Below, piece after piece: positions 9,276 through 18,912 of a DNA stretch of 64,000 bases (positions within the stretch are counted from its first letter, which is position 1; each line of letters opens with the position of its first letter). The notes below the pieces were generated by a model. The model was not told the origin of the DNA and did not search any database. It saw nothing but the letters and a program-made list of their open reading frames with translations. The DNA is from Thauera sp. GTDB lineage: Bacteria > Pseudomonadota > Gammaproteobacteria > Burkholderiales > Rhodocyclaceae. The stretch lies in the NCBI GenBank assembly GCA_017302295.1, contig JAFLDS010000004.1, positions 1 to 64,000 of the forward strand, in the 5' to 3' direction. The translations under genes were made by a program, and so were the position numbers.

Positions 9276-9905
9276 ATGATCAAGCGTTCCCTGCTGCTCT
9301 CGTCGCTGCTGCTGGTCGCAGGCAGCCTCCAGGCCCAGGCTCCGGCTCCTGACCTTGCCAAGGCGAAGCAGACCGCCGAGACGGTCTGCGCGGCCTGTCA
9401 CAACGCCGACGGCAACAGCCTGCTTCCGGCGAACCCGAAGCTCGCGGGGCAGCACGCTGATTACCTCTACAAGCAGCTGACCGAGTTCAAGGGCTGGGAC
9501 GGCAAGAAGCCGGTGCGTGAGAACGCGATCATGTCAGCCATGGTGGCCGGCCTCGACCAGAACGACATGCGCGGCCTCGCGCAGCACTTCGCGTCCGCCA
9601 CGCTGCAACCCGAACCTGCCAAGAACGTCGCCACCATCGACCTGGGTCAGAAGATCTGGCGTGGCGGCATCCCTTCCAAGGGCGTGCCCGCCTGTGCTGC
9701 ATGCCACGGTCCGGCCGGCGCCGGTCTGCCCGCCCAGTATCCGCGCCTGTCGGGTCAGTTCGCCGAATACACCGAGGCGCAGCTGAAGGCTTTCCGCGAC
9801 GGCATCCGCGCGAACGACCCGAACCGCATGATGCGCATGGTCGCGATCAAGATGACCGACCCTGAGATCAAGGCGGTGTCCGACTACGCAGCCGGACTGC
9901 GCTGA
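9276..9905 (+). CDS. Diheme cytochrome c4
   Basis: This 209-residue periplasmic protein has a signal peptide (cleavage near LQAQA) and two heme c domains. CAACH motifs are at residues 38-42 and 140-144, with methionine ligands expected in the MM-rich segments. Cytochrome c4 carries electrons to terminal oxidases such as cbb3. The gene is divergent from engB, has a GAGGA ribosome site before ATG 9276, and ends in a strong terminator, so it is probably monocistronic. Confidence 0.95.
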   Translation: MIKRSLLLSSLLLVAGSLQAQAPAPDLAKAKQTAETVCAACHNADGNSLLPANPKLAGQHADYLYKQLTEFKGWDGKKPVRENAIMSAMVAGLDQNDMRGLAQHFASATLQPEPAKNVATIDLGQKIWRGGIPSKGVPACAACHGPAGAGLPAQYPRLSGQFAEYTEAQLKAFRDGIRANDPNRMMRMVAIKMTDPEIKAVSDYAAGLR

Positions 9906-9934
9906 CGCGCAGCAGTGCAAGGCATGTAGTGCGA

Positions 9935-9959
9935 GGGGCGGTGCGAACCGCCCCTTTTT
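9935..9959 (+). terminator. Intrinsic terminator after cytochrome c4
   Basis: A perfect 8-bp GC-rich stem (9935-9942 with 9947-9954) closes a GCGA tetraloop and is followed by five T. It lies 29 bases after the cytochrome stop codon. Confidence 0.95.
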
Positions 9960-9977
9960 CGTGCACGGACCTTCCCG

Positions 9978-10781
9978 TCATGCAGCGCCGGTCAGCCGGT
10001 CGAGCTCCTGCTCGGAAAAGCCCGCCGCCAGTCTCGCCTCACGGTGCAGGGGCGGATGAGGGCGCGGCGCGTCGAAATGGTCGATCAATGCGAGATAGGT
10101 CTGCTCCGGCTCGCGGCCACGCGCTGCACACAGCGCCCTGAACCACCGATCCCCGATCGCGACATGGCCGATTTCGTCGCGCAGGATGATGTCCAGCACC
10201 GCCGCGCTGTCCTCGTCGCCGATCGCTTGCAGTTTCGCCCTGATCGGCGGCGTGGCATCGAGGCCACGCGCCTCGAGCACCCGCGGCACCAGCGCCATGC
10301 GCGCCAGCAGATCGTGCGCGGTCCGGCACGCCATCACCCACAGGCCGTTGTGGGCCGGGAAGTCGCCGTAATCGAAGCCGAGCGCGAGCAGGCGGTCGCG
10401 CACCAGGCCGAAGTGGTACGCCTCCTCTGCCGCCACACGGAGCCAGTCATCGTGGAATTCGGCTGGCATGCTACGGAAGCGAAGCACGCAGTCCAGTGCG
10501 AGGTTGATGGCGTTGAATTCGATGTGCGCGATTGCGTGCAGCAAGGCGGCGTGCCCTTCCCGGCTGCCGATGCCGCGCCTGGGTACTTGCCGCCCGTCCA
10601 CCAGCTGCGGCCGGAGCGGTCGTCCGGGCACCTCGATCGGCACGGCATCATCCGCTCCGGGCAGTGCGACATGAAGGCCTTCACGCCAGTCTGCGAACAG
10701 GCTGCGCGTCGCCGCGCACTTCGCGACGGGATCGCACAGCATCAATGCGGCCCTCGCCGCTTCATGGATCGAAGGTTTCAT
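9978..10781 (-). CDS. DUF455 family ferritin-like protein
   Basis: This 267-residue helical protein has several carboxylate/His motifs of a ferritin-like di-iron fold: HAIAHIEFNAINLALD, EEAYHFGLVRDRL and RDEIGHVAIGDRWF. DUF455 proteins are widespread in proteobacteria and have no proven reaction. The E...ExxH pairs suggest a di-iron centre and possible hydroxylase or oxidase activity. The ATG at 10781 (MKPSIHEAA) is preferred over upstream codons that lack homology-like sequence. The gene is divergent from moeA. Confidence 0.8.
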   Translation of the reverse strand: MKPSIHEAARAALMLCDPVAKCAATRSLFADWREGLHVALPGADDAVPIEVPGRPLRPQLVDGRQVPRRGIGSREGHAALLHAIAHIEFNAINLALDCVLRFRSMPAEFHDDWLRVAAEEAYHFGLVRDRLLALGFDYGDFPAHNGLWVMACRTAHDLLARMALVPRVLEARGLDATPPIRAKLQAIGDEDSAAVLDIILRDEIGHVAIGDRWFRALCAARGREPEQTYLALIDHFDAPRPHPPLHREARLAAGFSEQELDRLTGAA

Positions 10782-10900
10782 GCCGGCGAGTGTAGCAAAG
10801 CCGTCCGGGCCCGCCGCGCGCCGCCAACGGGGTGGAACATTGTGGTAAAAGAAGGGCCACACGACGCACCGTCCTTTCGCCGCAATCCGGATCGATCAAG

Positions 10901-12151
10901 ATGCCCGAGCTCTTCTCCGGGGCACCCGAGCAGCGCACGCTTCTCGGCGTGGCCGACGCCCGCAACATGATCCTCGACCGCGTCACCCCCGTCGCCGGAT
11001 GGGAGCGTGTTGCCGTTCGGGCCGCGCTCGGGCGCGTTCTCGCGCGCGACGTCATCGCGCCGTGTAACGTTCCCGCGCACGACAACTCGGCGATGGACGG
11101 TTACGCCGTGCGTGCCGTCGACCTCGCCGCGGACGGTGACGCGCCGCTCGAGGTGGTCGGCACGGCGTTCGCCGGGCGCCCGTTCTCGGGCATCGTCGGT
11201 GCGGGCCAGGCGGTGCGGATCATGACCGGCGCCGCGATCCCGCAAGGCGCGGACACCATCGTCGTCCAGGAGGTCACGCGCCGGGATCAGGATCGGGTGT
11301 TCGTTCCACCTGGCCAACGGCCGGGGCAGAACCTGCGCTGCGCCGGCGAGGACCTCGCCCTCGGCAGCGTCGCGCTGGCCGCCGGCACGCGCTGCGGGCC
11401 CGCTGAACTCGGCCTCGTCGCCTCGCTGGGCATCGCCGAAGTGGTGGTTCAGCGGCGGCTTCGCGTGGCCTTCTTCTCGACCGGCGACGAGATCGCCTCC
11501 ATCGGGCGGCCCCTGGCCCCCGGCGAGGTCTACGACAGCAACCGATACACGCTTTACGGCGCCCTCACCCGACTGGGCTGCGAACTCCTCGACATGGGCG
11601 TGGTTCCTGATGATCCGGCCGCCCTTGAGACCGCCTTCCGTGACGCTTCGCTCGCGGCCGACGTAGTTATCACCAGCGGCGGCGTATCGGTCGGCGAAGC
11701 CGATTTCGTCCGCGACCTGATGCGCCGCCTCGGCGAGGTTGCGTTCTGGAAGCTCGCGATCAAGCCAGGCCGACCGATGGCCTTCGGCCGCATCGGCAAT
11801 GCGGTCCTTTTCGGGCTGCCCGGCAATCCGGTGGCCGTGCTGGTGACCTTCTACCAATTCGTGCAGGACGCCCTGCTGCGCATGATGGGCGTGACGCCGC
11901 TGCCGGTCGCCGAGCGCTTCGAGCTACCCTGCGACGCAGCCATCCGCAAGCAGCCCGGACGCTGCGAGTTCCTGCGCGGGCGCCTGGTCCGTGATGGCGG
12001 CCGCCTGTCGGTGGTGCCGGCCGGCGCGCAGGGCTCGGGTGTGCTGCGCTCGATGGCCGAGGCCGACTGCTTCATCGTGTTGCCGGAAGACTCGGGCAGC
12101 GTGTCGCCCGGCGACAGGGTGCAGGTGCAGGTCTTCAGTGGCTTGACCTGA
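10901..12151 (+). CDS. moeA: Molybdopterin molybdenumtransferase MoeA
   Basis: The 416-residue enzyme inserts molybdate into adenylylated molybdopterin. Seen here are [35 protein letters not shown], the [11 protein letters not shown] loop, and [13 protein letters not shown] followed by [10 protein letters not shown]. Length and order of motifs are standard. It starts at ATG 10901 and stands alone here, without other moa genes. Confidence 0.96.
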   Translation: MPELFSGAPEQRTLLGVADARNMILDRVTPVAGWERVAVRAALGRVLARDVIAPCNVPAHDNSAMDGYAVRAVDLAADGDAPLEVVGTAFAGRPFSGIVGAGQAVRIMTGAAIPQGADTIVVQEVTRRDQDRVFVPPGQRPGQNLRCAGEDLALGSVALAAGTRCGPAELGLVASLGIAEVVVQRRLRVAFFSTGDEIASIGRPLAPGEVYDSNRYTLYGALTRLGCELLDMGVVPDDPAALETAFRDASLAADVVITSGGVSVGEADFVRDLMRRLGEVAFWKLAIKPGRPMAFGRIGNAVLFGLPGNPVAVLVTFYQFVQDALLRMMGVTPLPVAERFELPCDAAIRKQPGRCEFLRGRLVRDGGRLSVVPAGAQGSGVLRSMAEADCFIVLPEDSGSVSPGDRVQVQVFSGLT

Positions 12152-12215
12152 TCCGGCCCGCGATCCGCTTCCGCACCGTCGTTTCCACATTGTTACTGGA
12201 GTTACTGGACACCCG

Positions 12216-12899
12216 ATGACACAGGACGAACTCAAGAGGGCCGCCGCGCTGGCCGCGCTCGACTACATCATCGACGGCACCATCGTCGGCGTTGGCACCG
12301 GCTCGACCGTCAATCACTTCATCGATGGTCTGGCGACGAAGCGCTCGCGCATCCGCGGCGCCGTATCGAGTTCCGAAGCGAGTTCGGCCCGGCTGACTGC
12401 GCACGGAATTCCGGTGTTCGATCTGAACGACATCGAGACGCTGCCGGTCTATGTGGATGGCGCCGACGAGATCGACGGCGGCTTCTGCATGATCAAGGGC
12501 GGCGGCGGTGCGCTCACGCGCGAGAAGATCGTTGCGGCGGTGTCCGAGCGCTTCGTCTGCATCTGCGATGCGAGCAAGCGCGTGACCACGCTGGGCCGTT
12601 TCCCGCTGCCGGTTGAAGTGATTCCGATGGCCTGCGCCCACGTCACGCGCGAACTGTCGCGCCTGGGGGGGCGGCCGACGCTGCGGGAGAACTTCGTCAC
12701 CGACAACGGCAACCTGATCCTCGATGTCCACGGGCTGTCGATCACCGACCCGGTCATGCTCGAGGCGGAGGTCAACCAGATCGTCGGCGTCGTCACCAAC
12801 GGCCTGTTTGCCAGTCGCGGCGCCGACGTGCTGCTGCTCGCCGGCGCTGGCGGCGTCGAACGCTACGAGCGTGGACTCACCAGCGCCACGCCAGTGTGA
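12216..12899 (+). CDS. rpiA: Ribose-5-phosphate isomerase A
   Basis: This 227-residue enzyme interconverts ribose-5-phosphate and ribulose-5-phosphate. It has the [12 protein letters not shown] phosphate loop, the catalytic DGADEID motif and [11 protein letters not shown]. It supplies ribulose-5-phosphate for phosphoribulokinase as well as for the pentose phosphate pathway, and it is the only rpi seen in the window. The start is ATG 12216, 64 bases after moeA. Confidence 0.97.
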   Translation: MTQDELKRAAALAALDYIIDGTIVGVGTGSTVNHFIDGLATKRSRIRGAVSSSEASSARLTAHGIPVFDLNDIETLPVYVDGADEIDGGFCMIKGGGGALTREKIVAAVSERFVCICDASKRVTTLGRFPLPVEVIPMACAHVTRELSRLGGRPTLRENFVTDNGNLILDVHGLSITDPVMLEAEVNQIVGVVTNGLFASRGADVLLLAGAGGVERYERGLTSATPV

Positions 12900-12954
12900 C
12901 TGCAACAATAATTTAACATCCGGCTGTTAGCCTCCCTCTTTCCCGGACTCAAGC

Positions 12955-13665
12955 ATGGCAACAATGAGCGAACACACTTACCGGCAGTTCGATTCCGAAC
13001 TCGAAGGCATCCGCAGCGGCGTGCTGAAAATGGGTGGCCTGGTCGAAACCCAGGTTGCGAACGCCATGGAGGGCTTGAAGTCAGGCAATATCGCCCTCCT
13101 CGACCAGGTCATCGAGAGCGATCACCGCATCAATCTGCTCGAACTCGAAATCGACGAGGATTGCAATCACATCATCGCCAAACGCCAGCCGGCGGCGGTC
13201 GACCTGCGTCTGGTGATGACGGTGATCAAGTCGATCTCCGACCTCGAACGCATCGGCGACGAGGCAAAGAAAATTGCCAAGGCCGCCAAGCGCCTGCACG
13301 CGGGCGACAAGCCCTACGCACCGCGCGTCGAGCTTGGCCACAGCGCGAGCCTGGCGCTCGAGATGCTGCGCAACGCGCTCGACGGCTTCGCCCGCGCCGA
13401 TGCCTCGAGCTTCGCCTCGATCAAGGCCCAGGACGCGGAAGTCGATGCGACCTTCAAGGGCACGATGCGCCAGCTGATCACCTTCATGATGGAGGATCCG
13501 CGCACGATCTCGAACAGCCTCGAGCTGCTCTTCATTGCCAAGTCGATCGAGCGTATCGGTGATCACGCGAAGAACATCGCCGAGTTCGTCGTCTTCCTGG
13601 TGCAGGGCAGCGATGTGCGCTACGAGAAGTCGATCGCCAGGGAAGCAGCCAGAAAGGAAGACTGA
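12955..13665 (+). CDS. phoU: Phosphate-specific transport accessory protein PhoU
   Basis: This 236-residue all-helical protein has two PhoU domains (about residues 20-105 and 125-215). Each has the E/DxxxD metal-binding pattern, including DLERIGDEAKKIAK and SIERIGDHAKNIAE. PhoU restrains the PhoR/PhoB phosphate response and Pst uptake. No pst or phoBR gene lies nearby, so this copy is detached from its usual operon. The first ATG is 12955, and 12964 (MSEHTYRQFD) is equally plausible. Confidence 0.95.
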   Translation: MATMSEHTYRQFDSELEGIRSGVLKMGGLVETQVANAMEGLKSGNIALLDQVIESDHRINLLELEIDEDCNHIIAKRQPAAVDLRLVMTVIKSISDLERIGDEAKKIAKAAKRLHAGDKPYAPRVELGHSASLALEMLRNALDGFARADASSFASIKAQDAEVDATFKGTMRQLITFMMEDPRTISNSLELLFIAKSIERIGDHAKNIAEFVVFLVQGSDVRYEKSIAREAARKED

Positions 13666-13681
13666 TCGCACGATCAGTCAC

Positions 13682-13725
13682 AAAAGCAGAAGGGGATGAC
13701 CGGTTGGTCATCCCCTTCTGCTTTT
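13682..13725. terminator. Bidirectional intrinsic terminator, phoU / yggX
   Basis: A perfect 20-bp inverted repeat (13682-13701 with 13706-13725) has a four-base loop. A4 on one side and T4 on the other let it end transcripts from both convergent genes. Confidence 0.95.
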
Positions 13726-13765
13726 CCGCCTGCTTGCCGGCATGTGCTGCCGGCAAGGTCGGTTC

Positions 13766-14038
13766 TTACTGGGCCGGCGGAACGTAGCCGCTCACCTCGT
13801 CCGCGCCGCCACCGAAGAAGTGCTTCTCCATCTGTTCGGCGAGGTACTTGCGCGCCCGCGCGTCCATCAGGTTCAGACGGTTTTCGTTGATCAGCATGGT
13901 CTGATACTTCACCCATTGCTGCCAAGCCTCCTTCGACACATTGTCGAAAATCCGCTTGCCCATCTCGCCCGGAACCGGCGGAAGATCCAGCCCCTCGGCT
14001 TCGCGGCCGAGTTTCACGCAGTTCACCATGCGCGCCAT
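13766..14038 (-). CDS. yggX: Probable Fe(2+)-trafficking protein YggX
   Basis: This 90-residue protein matches YggX along its whole length. It has the single conserved Cys7 in the N-terminal MVNCVKLG, then [15 protein letters not shown] and [16 protein letters not shown]. The family protects iron-sulfur clusters from oxidative damage. It ends beside the bidirectional terminator, and its start lies 50 bases before the diguanylate cyclase start-side neighbours on the same strand. Confidence 0.96.
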   Translation of the reverse strand: MARMVNCVKLGREAEGLDLPPVPGEMGKRIFDNVSKEAWQQWVKYQTMLINENRLNLMDARARKYLAEQMEKHFFGGGADEVSGYVPPAQ

Positions 14039-14087
14039 CGTTCAATCCTCTGTGCTGTGTGGTTCATGAAGGTTTTGAGCCTGCATT

Positions 14088-15800
14088 CTAGCCCGAATGC
14101 GGACCGGACTCGCCCGCGCGCCGCACCGAGAACATCCAGCGGTTGCGCCCGCCGCCCTTCGCGCGGTACATCGCCTCATCGGCGGCCGCAATCAGCGCTT
14201 CGCCCCCTGCGGCGCTGGTCGGGTACAGCGCCATCCCGAGACTGGCGGTGACACCGACCTGCTGGCCTTCAAAACTGAACGCCAGCGCAGCAATGCCCTC
14301 GACCATGCGGCTGGCCAGCTCGGCCAGGCCATGCTCGTCGGTATCGGGCACGAGCAGCGCAAACTCGTCGCCCCCGAGACGGAAGAACATCTCGTTGCGA
14401 CGGATGATGCGGCGCACGCCGTCGGCGACGCCGATCAGCACCATGTCGCCCGCCTGATGACCGAAGGCGTCGTTGATCGGCTTGAAACCGTCGAGATCGA
14501 ACGCCACCAGGCCGACCTGCGAACTGCGTCGCGAGGCTTCGGCCAGCATGCGGTCCAGTTCCTCCTGAAAGCGCCGACGATTGTAAAGATTCGTCAGCGG
14601 ATCGCGCTCGGCAAGCGCCACGAGTTGCGCGGAGACACGCCGGGATTCGGTGATGTCCTCGTAGATCCAGACCCGGCCGATCCCGCGGCCATTGCGGCCT
14701 CCGACGACCACCGCGGATTGGTCGGTGACGATCCGCCCGTCGCGAAAATGCACTTCGAAGAGCTCGCTGACCGCGGTACGTCTGGAAACGACCTCGTCGA
14801 TGTGCGCGACATACCCCGTCGGGTCGACCAGCAGCGGAGCCGTAGTGCTCTGCAGCACGGTCTCGCGCGTGCCGATCAGGTTGGCATCGGGCGGGTAGCC
14901 CCAGATTTCGAGCATCGCACGGTTTGCGTACAGGACCCGGTGATCGGTATCGATGTACAGGATGCCGAGGCGGATCAGGTTGAGGAGCGCAGCCAGTCGC
15001 TGACGTTCGTCATTGCTGCGCAGGAGGTAGTGCTCGCGCAGCGCCTGCGCCCGACGCAGCTCGGTGACCGTCTCGAGCAGCTTGTACTCGGTTTCCTTGC
15101 GTGGCTGGATGTCTTCAGCAGAAAACTGGAGGCCGAACGCGCCGTCTTCCCCGCCGCCGACCCGACGCCAGTGGGAAGCCACCCAGACCACGGCCCCGTC
15201 CATGCGCGTGAGCCGAAGTTCGAAATCCTGGGCGACCCCGTCGTCCAGAACCTGCGACAGCACGCGGCGGCACAGACGCCGGTCGGACTCTACAACGATC
15301 AGCTCGAGCACGTCCGCGACTTCCAGGCAGCGCTCGGGCGTCCACCCGGTGATCCTTGCGATCGACGGGCTGATCCAGACCAGGCGGCCGCTGCCGTCGA
15401 ACAATGCCTCGATGCCGTACACCCCTTGCGCCACCTGGCGCAGCAGCGACAAGTCCCGCTCGCAGCCAGCACGATCCTGCGTCGCGGCGTTTGCCGACGC
15501 GGCCGTGTCGGCGAAGACCGGGGCGGACGGCTGGTCGACCACTGGCTCTGCCTGCCCCTCGCGGCGTCCATCGACGACGAAGTGGGCCGCGGCAGCGCCC
15601 GCGAGTGCGGTCAGGACGAGCGCACCCAGCCACGCCAGCCCCCCCTGCGCCCGCATGAAGTCTCCCGCGGCGAAGGCGCACAAGGCGAGCAGCCCCCCCG
15701 CCACCGCACCGAATCGCATCGACTCGCGCCGGGTCACCGCGCCGTCCGCAAGACGTGGTCGCCGCGACGACAGCCCCACTGGCGGAGCGCGGCGCGCCAT
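14088..15800 (-). CDS. Membrane-anchored PAS-PAS-GGDEF diguanylate cyclase
   Basis: The 570-residue protein starts with two membrane helices (about residues 28-75), then two PAS sensor domains, then a GGDEF domain. The catalytic RLGGDEFALL is intact. ERDPLTNLYNRRRF opens the domain and FDLDGFKPIND marks the metal site. It should make c-di-GMP from two GTP. No EAL domain is present. The ATG at 15800 lies 25 bases after the argA stop; starts further upstream would run into argA. Cotranscription with argA is likely. Confidence 0.88.
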   Translation of the reverse strand: MARRAPPVGLSSRRPRLADGAVTRRESMRFGAVAGGLLALCAFAAGDFMRAQGGLAWLGALVLTALAGAAAAHFVVDGRREGQAEPVVDQPSAPVFADTAASANAATQDRAGCERDLSLLRQVAQGVYGIEALFDGSGRLVWISPSIARITGWTPERCLEVADVLELIVVESDRRLCRRVLSQVLDDGVAQDFELRLTRMDGAVVWVASHWRRVGGGEDGAFGLQFSAEDIQPRKETEYKLLETVTELRRAQALREHYLLRSNDERQRLAALLNLIRLGILYIDTDHRVLYANRAMLEIWGYPPDANLIGTRETVLQSTTAPLLVDPTGYVAHIDEVVSRRTAVSELFEVHFRDGRIVTDQSAVVVGGRNGRGIGRVWIYEDITESRRVSAQLVALAERDPLTNLYNRRRFQEELDRMLAEASRRSSQVGLVAFDLDGFKPINDAFGHQAGDMVLIGVADGVRRIIRRNEMFFRLGGDEFALLVPDTDEHGLAELASRMVEGIAALAFSFEGQQVGVTASLGMALYPTSAAGGEALIAAADEAMYRAKGGGRNRWMFSVRRAGESGPHSG

Positions 15801-15825
15801 CCCGTGCGACAAGTCTGTCCGCTCG

Positions 15826-17175
15826 TCATAGGGGCTTGGCGAATACCTTGGAGCGACGCTGGAAGTTGTAGAGGTCGCGCTTCTGCCGCGGCAGGGCGTC
15901 CGGCCCGATCTCGGTAAAGCCGCGCTCACGGAACCAGTGCGCCGTCCGCGTGGTGAGCACGAACAGCCGCTCGAGGCGTTGCACGCGCGCGCGCCGCTCG
16001 ATGCGCTTGAGGAGTTGATCGCCCAGGCCGGCGCGGCGGTAATCCGGCATCACCGCCAGGCAGGCGAGTTCGGCTGCGTTCTCCTCGCTGAACGGATACA
16101 GCGCCGCACAGCCGACGAGCACCCCGTCGTGCTCGACGACAGTGAAGCGCTCGATCTCCTGCTCGAGCAATTCGCGACCGCGCCGCACCAGCGTGCCGTC
16201 GGCTTCCATCGGCGAGATCAGCGCGACCAGCGCGCCCACGTCGTCGATCGTGGCCTCGCGCAGGCGGAACAGGGGGTCGCGCGAGACGACGGTGCCCACG
16301 CCGGCATGGGTGAAGAACTCCAGCAGAAGGCCGCCGTCCTTGTCGCGATCGATCAGATGGCAACGCGATACGCCACGGCGCACGGCGCGGATCGCGCAGG
16401 GCAGGTACAGGTGCAGATCTTCGGTGAGCCCTTCGCCGGCGTCGAACTTGCGCTGGGCCTCATCGGCGGTCACCGACTCGATCAACCTGCCGTCGTTGTC
16501 GAGCAGCCCAGGGGCATCGCACAGGTAGATCAGCTTGTCGGCCTTCACCGCCACGGCGACCGCCTCGGCCACCTCTTCCATTGCCAGGTTGAAGATCTCG
16601 CCCGCCGGTGACACCCCCAGCGGCGTGATCAGCACGACGTTCTGCTGGTCCAGATCGGCGTTGATCTCCTCGGCAATGATGCGGCGCACCGCCCCCGTGT
16701 ATTGATAGTCGACGCCGTCCACCACCCCGACCGGACGCGCGGTGATGAAATTGCCACCGGTCACGCGCATGTAGCTTCCCGCCATCGGCGTGTTCGGCAG
16801 CCCCTGAGAGAGCAACGCTTCGACCTCGAAACGCGTCACCGCCATCGCCGACTTCACGCATTCGAGCGCAGCGGCGTCGGTGACGCGCAGGCCCTGGTGG
16901 AAGCGCGGTTCGAGCCCCCTGCGGCCCAGTTCGGCATCGATCTGCGGCCGCGCACCATGGACCAGGACCAGTCGTATGCCGAGCGCCGCAAGCAGGTTGC
17001 AGTCATACGCCAGCGTCTGCGCGCGCTCGCCGGCCGCGACTTCGCCACCGAAGCCGAGCACGAAGGTCTTGCCGCGAAACGCGTGGATATAGGGCGCCGC
17101 GCCACGCACCCAGGCGACGAACTGCGAAGTCGAGTCTTCGGCGGCGGTCGCGACAGGAATGGATTCGGAACTCAA
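15826..17175 (-). CDS. argA: N-acetylglutamate synthase (amino-acid N-acetyltransferase)
   Basis: The 449-residue enzyme has an N-terminal amino-acid kinase fold (about residues 20-285, with VLGFGGEV and LVHGARPQID). A C-terminal GNAT domain (about 300-445) carries LAVMPDYRRAGLGDQLL, the acetyl-CoA loop. It makes N-acetylglutamate, the first step of arginine synthesis, and is normally inhibited by arginine at the kinase-like domain. argB, the next enzyme, is also in this window but 45 kb away. Confidence 0.95.
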   Translation of the reverse strand: MSSESIPVATAAEDSTSQFVAWVRGAAPYIHAFRGKTFVLGFGGEVAAGERAQTLAYDCNLLAALGIRLVLVHGARPQIDAELGRRGLEPRFHQGLRVTDAAALECVKSAMAVTRFEVEALLSQGLPNTPMAGSYMRVTGGNFITARPVGVVDGVDYQYTGAVRRIIAEEINADLDQQNVVLITPLGVSPAGEIFNLAMEEVAEAVAVAVKADKLIYLCDAPGLLDNDGRLIESVTADEAQRKFDAGEGLTEDLHLYLPCAIRAVRRGVSRCHLIDRDKDGGLLLEFFTHAGVGTVVSRDPLFRLREATIDDVGALVALISPMEADGTLVRRGRELLEQEIERFTVVEHDGVLVGCAALYPFSEENAAELACLAVMPDYRRAGLGDQLLKRIERRARVQRLERLFVLTTRTAHWFRERGFTEIGPDALPRQKRDLYNFQRRSKVFAKPL

Positions 17176-17332
17176 GCAGTCACCGCAGGATCTCTCCGCT
17201 GGCCGTCGCGCGACGACGCCCTGCGGACCGTTGTCAATGCTCCGATTCTAGCGGAAGCGTCGGGCCAGCGCGCGATGCCAAGGGCGCGAGCGGAGCGACG
17301 CCGAAGCACCTCAGCCCGACACCTCGCGCGAA

Positions 17333-18841
17333 TCACGCCTTTCCCTCAACCTTGCGCCCGTGATCAAGTGCGGCCTCCAGTCGTTCGCAGATCGTCCTGA
17401 GGATCTTGATCCGGGCATATTGCTTGTCATCGGCCTCGACCAGCACCCAGGGGGCGCGCTCGGTGCTGGTGCGATCGACCATGTCGCAGATGGCTTGCAC
17501 ATAGTCGTCCCAGCGCTCGCGGTTGCGCCAGTCCTCCTCGGTGATCTTGAAACGCTTGTGCGGTTCGGCCTCACGCTGCTTGAAGCGGGCAAGCTGCTCG
17601 TCCTTGCTGATCGCGAGCAGGAACTTCACCACCACGGCCCCCGCGGCGGCGAGTTCGTCCTCGAAATCGTTGATCTCGGAGTAGGCGCGCATCCAGTCCG
17701 CCTCCGAACAATAGCCTTCCACGCGCTCGACCAGCACCCTGCCGTACCACGACCGGTCGAATACGGCGATCTTTCCCCGTCGCGGCACATGCCGCCAGAA
17801 GCGCCAAAGATAGGGCTGGGCGCGCTCTTCTTCGGTCGGCGCCGCGACCTGCACGATGCGGTACTGGCGGATGTCGAGCGCGGCAGAGATCCGGCGAATC
17901 GCGCCGCCCTTGCCCGCGGCGTCCATGCCCTCGAACACCAGCACCAGCGAACGCTTGCGAAACGCGTCATCGCGGGTAAGCAGGGCGAGCCGGCCCTGGT
18001 GGCGCTCGAGCTGCTCGTCGTACTCCTTGTGCCCCATCTCCTGCCGCTGCAGGCTGCCGATCAGATTGACGGTGTCGACAGCCGGCGCCAGCGGCGCTGC
18101 GGTCTGGCGCGGCGCCCACTTGCGCCGCACCGCCTCGAGGCGCTTGGTGATCGCGCTCAACAGAGTGCGCCCGACGAACAGCGCGCGAAAGTTCGCGTCA
18201 CTGCCATCGACGATCAGCCACGGCGCCTCGCCGGTGCTGCTGCTGCGCAACACCTGGCCCGCGACGTCCCGGTATCGGCCGTAGAGATCGTGTGCTCGCC
18301 AGTCGCGGCGGGTGACGCGCCAGCGTGTGCGCGGGTCCTTCTCCAGGGCCTTGAAATGCTGCTTCTGTACCGCGCGCGACACATGGAACCAGAACTTGAT
18401 CAGCAGCACGCCTTCGCGCACCAGCATGGATTCGAAGCGGCGGATCTCGTCCAGGCGCTGCTCGAGATCGGCGCGCCGGCTGCGGCGCTCGACGCGATCG
18501 ACGATCACCTGTCCATACCAGTTGTTGAACAGCACACCGATCTTTCCGCGCGGCGGCAAGCTGCGCCAAAAGCGCCACATGGCCGGATACTCGGACTCCG
18601 CCGCCGTCGGCGAATCGAAGGCGCAGGCCTCGATGTGGCGCGGGTCCATCCACTCGTTGAGCAGATTGACCGTCGCCCCCTTGCCGGCACCGTCCATGCC
18701 GTTGATCAGCACAATGACGGCAAACTGCCTGAGCTCGAGGAGATCGTACTGGGCATCGAGCAGCGCCGCGCGCAAGCCGGGCTCCGCAGCCTCGTACTCC
18801 TCGTCCGGAATGCGGTGACCCAGTTCGGCCGATTCGAACAT
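17333..18841 (-). CDS. pap: Polyphosphate:AMP phosphotransferase (two-domain PPK2, class II)
   Basis: This 502-residue protein is two tandem PPK2 domains. The first Walker A is GMDGAGKGA (about residue 49) and the second is GMDAAGKGG (about residue 312). Each is followed by a lid RxxWY/SWYGRV segment (NNWYGQVI and DRSWYGRVL). PAP enzymes of this tandem class convert AMP to ADP using polyphosphate. The first domain is commonly degenerate in the family, and here FNNWYGQ replaces FDRSWYGR, so catalysis likely rests with domain 2. Confidence 0.92.
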   Translation of the reverse strand: MFESAELGHRIPDEEYEAAEPGLRAALLDAQYDLLELRQFAVIVLINGMDGAGKGATVNLLNEWMDPRHIEACAFDSPTAAESEYPAMWRFWRSLPPRGKIGVLFNNWYGQVIVDRVERRSRRADLEQRLDEIRRFESMLVREGVLLIKFWFHVSRAVQKQHFKALEKDPRTRWRVTRRDWRAHDLYGRYRDVAGQVLRSSSTGEAPWLIVDGSDANFRALFVGRTLLSAITKRLEAVRRKWAPRQTAAPLAPAVDTVNLIGSLQRQEMGHKEYDEQLERHQGRLALLTRDDAFRKRSLVLVFEGMDAAGKGGAIRRISAALDIRQYRIVQVAAPTEEERAQPYLWRFWRHVPRRGKIAVFDRSWYGRVLVERVEGYCSEADWMRAYSEINDFEDELAAAGAVVVKFLLAISKDEQLARFKQREAEPHKRFKITEEDWRNRERWDDYVQAICDMVDRTSTERAPWVLVEADDKQYARIKILRTICERLEAALDHGRKVEGKA

Positions 18842-18912
18842 TCCCCTCCTCCTACAGGACGGTGCGCATCACCCTCAACCCTGCGTCAGGGACGCGTCCG
18901 CCGCAAGGCGAC

